Assembly: GCA_028023455.1 (NCBI GenBank)
Contig: JAQFVV010000157.1
Coordinates: 122,001-186,000, forward strand
Reading direction: 5' to 3'
DNA length: 64,000 bases
DNA from: Epiperipatus broadwayi
Taxonomy: Eukaryota > Onychophora > Udeonychophora > Euonychophora > Peripatidae
Shown here: piece by piece, positions 62,736-64,000 of the stretch
How the letters are laid out: each line of letters opens with the position of its first letter
How positions within the stretch are numbered: the first letter of the stretch is position 1
Program-made: the position numbers and the translations under genes
The notes under the pieces: model-generated
Database searches by the model: none
Told to the model about the DNA's origin: nothing
The model's input: the letters and a program-made list of their open reading frames with translations, nothing else

Positions 62736-64000
62736 AGGATATACATGAAGCATTTAATTACATCAGTTTTCTATTTCTCCATAGAATTTTTTATCAGTCT
62801 CTTTTTATTATGTAATTCTGTACCAGTTCAGTATTAAAATAATATTTTGCATAAAAAAAGTACTGTCTACTTTTACTCTTAAGGAACTGAATAAAAAAAA
62901 TTATTTGTTTTATTGCTGTTATTGTTGTTTTTAAAGAATTAAAAAAAATAGTAACATCTCAAAATAATATCTTCATACCATACAGTTAAAATATTGAGCC
63001 ATACATATCACTTGACTTCTACAAAAAAATAATATTATATATAAAATAATACAATCTTACTAATTATAAAGCTGTCCTTATTAGTTTCAAACGTGTTATT
63101 GATTGTTTACTAAGTGAAGCCGTCTATTTTCAATTCTAAGAATTTTTTTACATGTATAATTTGCATTAATTAAAAAAACTATCAAACTGTACTCAAGAAC
63201 TTTATAAACCTACATACTTTTTTTTATATTAATAAGGTGTACTTATTCATCAAAGTTTTTCTATGTCTTCACTATTATTTGCTATCTATTTTAGAAATCT
63301 TTGACAATCACGAGTGGGTTTTATCTGACTCATTTTGAAACACAATCTAGGCAATTTTGTTTGTAGATAATTTTATTATCATCTGAAACTTCCATAATGT
63401 TTACATGGTCATAATGTTTTTAAAATATTTTCAATTTAATATTAGGTCAAAGAAGCATCTTTTCACATCCTTACTTCAAAACTTGTCAGTAATATAAAAG
63501 CATTTATTCTTTTACAACTCTATTGGCATCTTTTATTATTTCAGTCAGCTTATTAACTAATATTTTAAAAACATTATTTTTGACAAATTGCAAACCAAAA
63601 TCAAATTTCTTTTCCCCAGTTATTTTTACCAAGAAATGAAGGTGATGTTTGTAAATACTGTATTTTCGGATTTTAATATAGTTTGTGGAAATATCTCTAT
63701 AATACGATAATATATAAAATGTATCAATTCACAGAAGTCTGTGTACGTAAAATATTTTAATAGCTATCTTTTAATATCTTTAAATTATTAATGAGATAAA
63801 TGTTTAAATGTAATTTTTTTTAAATGACTTTTAGTAAATAAGATAATTTTTATATCCATTGTAGCACATACCTATCTCATTTCTGCTTTCTACTGCTATC
63901 ATTGCTTTATGATCACTTCATCTTTTATTTTAACTACACCATCTCTCTCAATCTAGAGACAAGTCCAATCTAGTATCAATAATCAATGATTCTTAATGCC
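62736..64000. other. AT-rich DNA, no gene seen
   Basis: No gene or shared repeat recognised up to the window end. Confidence 0.45.

Overview
This is a eukaryotic, very AT-rich window, almost certainly from an invertebrate animal. The evidence is non-LTR retrotransposons (LINEs), Penelope-like elements (PLEs) with GIY-YIG endonuclease, tRNA-derived repeat heads, foldback/MITE-like repeats, long (TTA)n and (TA)n microsatellites, and no operons or bacterial-type genes. No complete host gene was recognised; a possible first coding exon at 36515-36558 is weak. Nearly everything that can be named is mobile DNA.

Layout. 1-9.2 kb: AT-rich DNA with a degenerate repeat, GC-richer islets, and an array of 347-bp units (5.9-7.3 kb) that switches orientation halfway. 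9.2-10.3 kb: a degraded PLE. 13.1-18.1 kb: a tRNA-like repeat, two LINE reverse transcriptase (RT) relics and a small inverted-terminal-repeat element. 19.2-23.0 kb: an LTR-like segment, then an ORF1-only retroposon with poly(A) and a 17-bp target duplication. 24.1-34.6 kb is the centrepiece: three minus-strand LINE copies in series, each ending 3' in a long (TAA)n tract. They are a 1077-aa ORF2-only copy, a two-ORF copy whose ORF2 has one premature stop, and the 3' end of an unrelated CR1/jockey-like LINE. Two older plus-strand 3' ends abut the same tract. 34.6-43 kb: mostly unassigned DNA with a pair of hairpins sharing one loop but having different stems. 43-48 kb: PLE 3' ends joined to a tRNA-like module. 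48.3-49.4 kb, 59 kb and 62 kb: foldback repeats. 51-57.5 kb: a second tRNA-like family and a duplicated LINE RT relic.

The strongest unexpected signals are these. (1) Complete type I hammerhead ribozyme folds lie inside two foldback families (48379-48420 minus, 49218-49259 plus, 59392-59431 plus), with different but still pairing stems; decayed relatives sit just downstream of the PLE/tRNA-like modules. (2) The Tx1-like LINEs appear to use (TAA)n as insertion site and tail, and ORF1 carries an AT-hook that could favour such DNA. (3) An ORF1-only retroposon, a PLE-tRNA chimera in three copies, and the shared-loop hairpins are further candidates. All calls come from reading the sequence; no database search or folding program was run.
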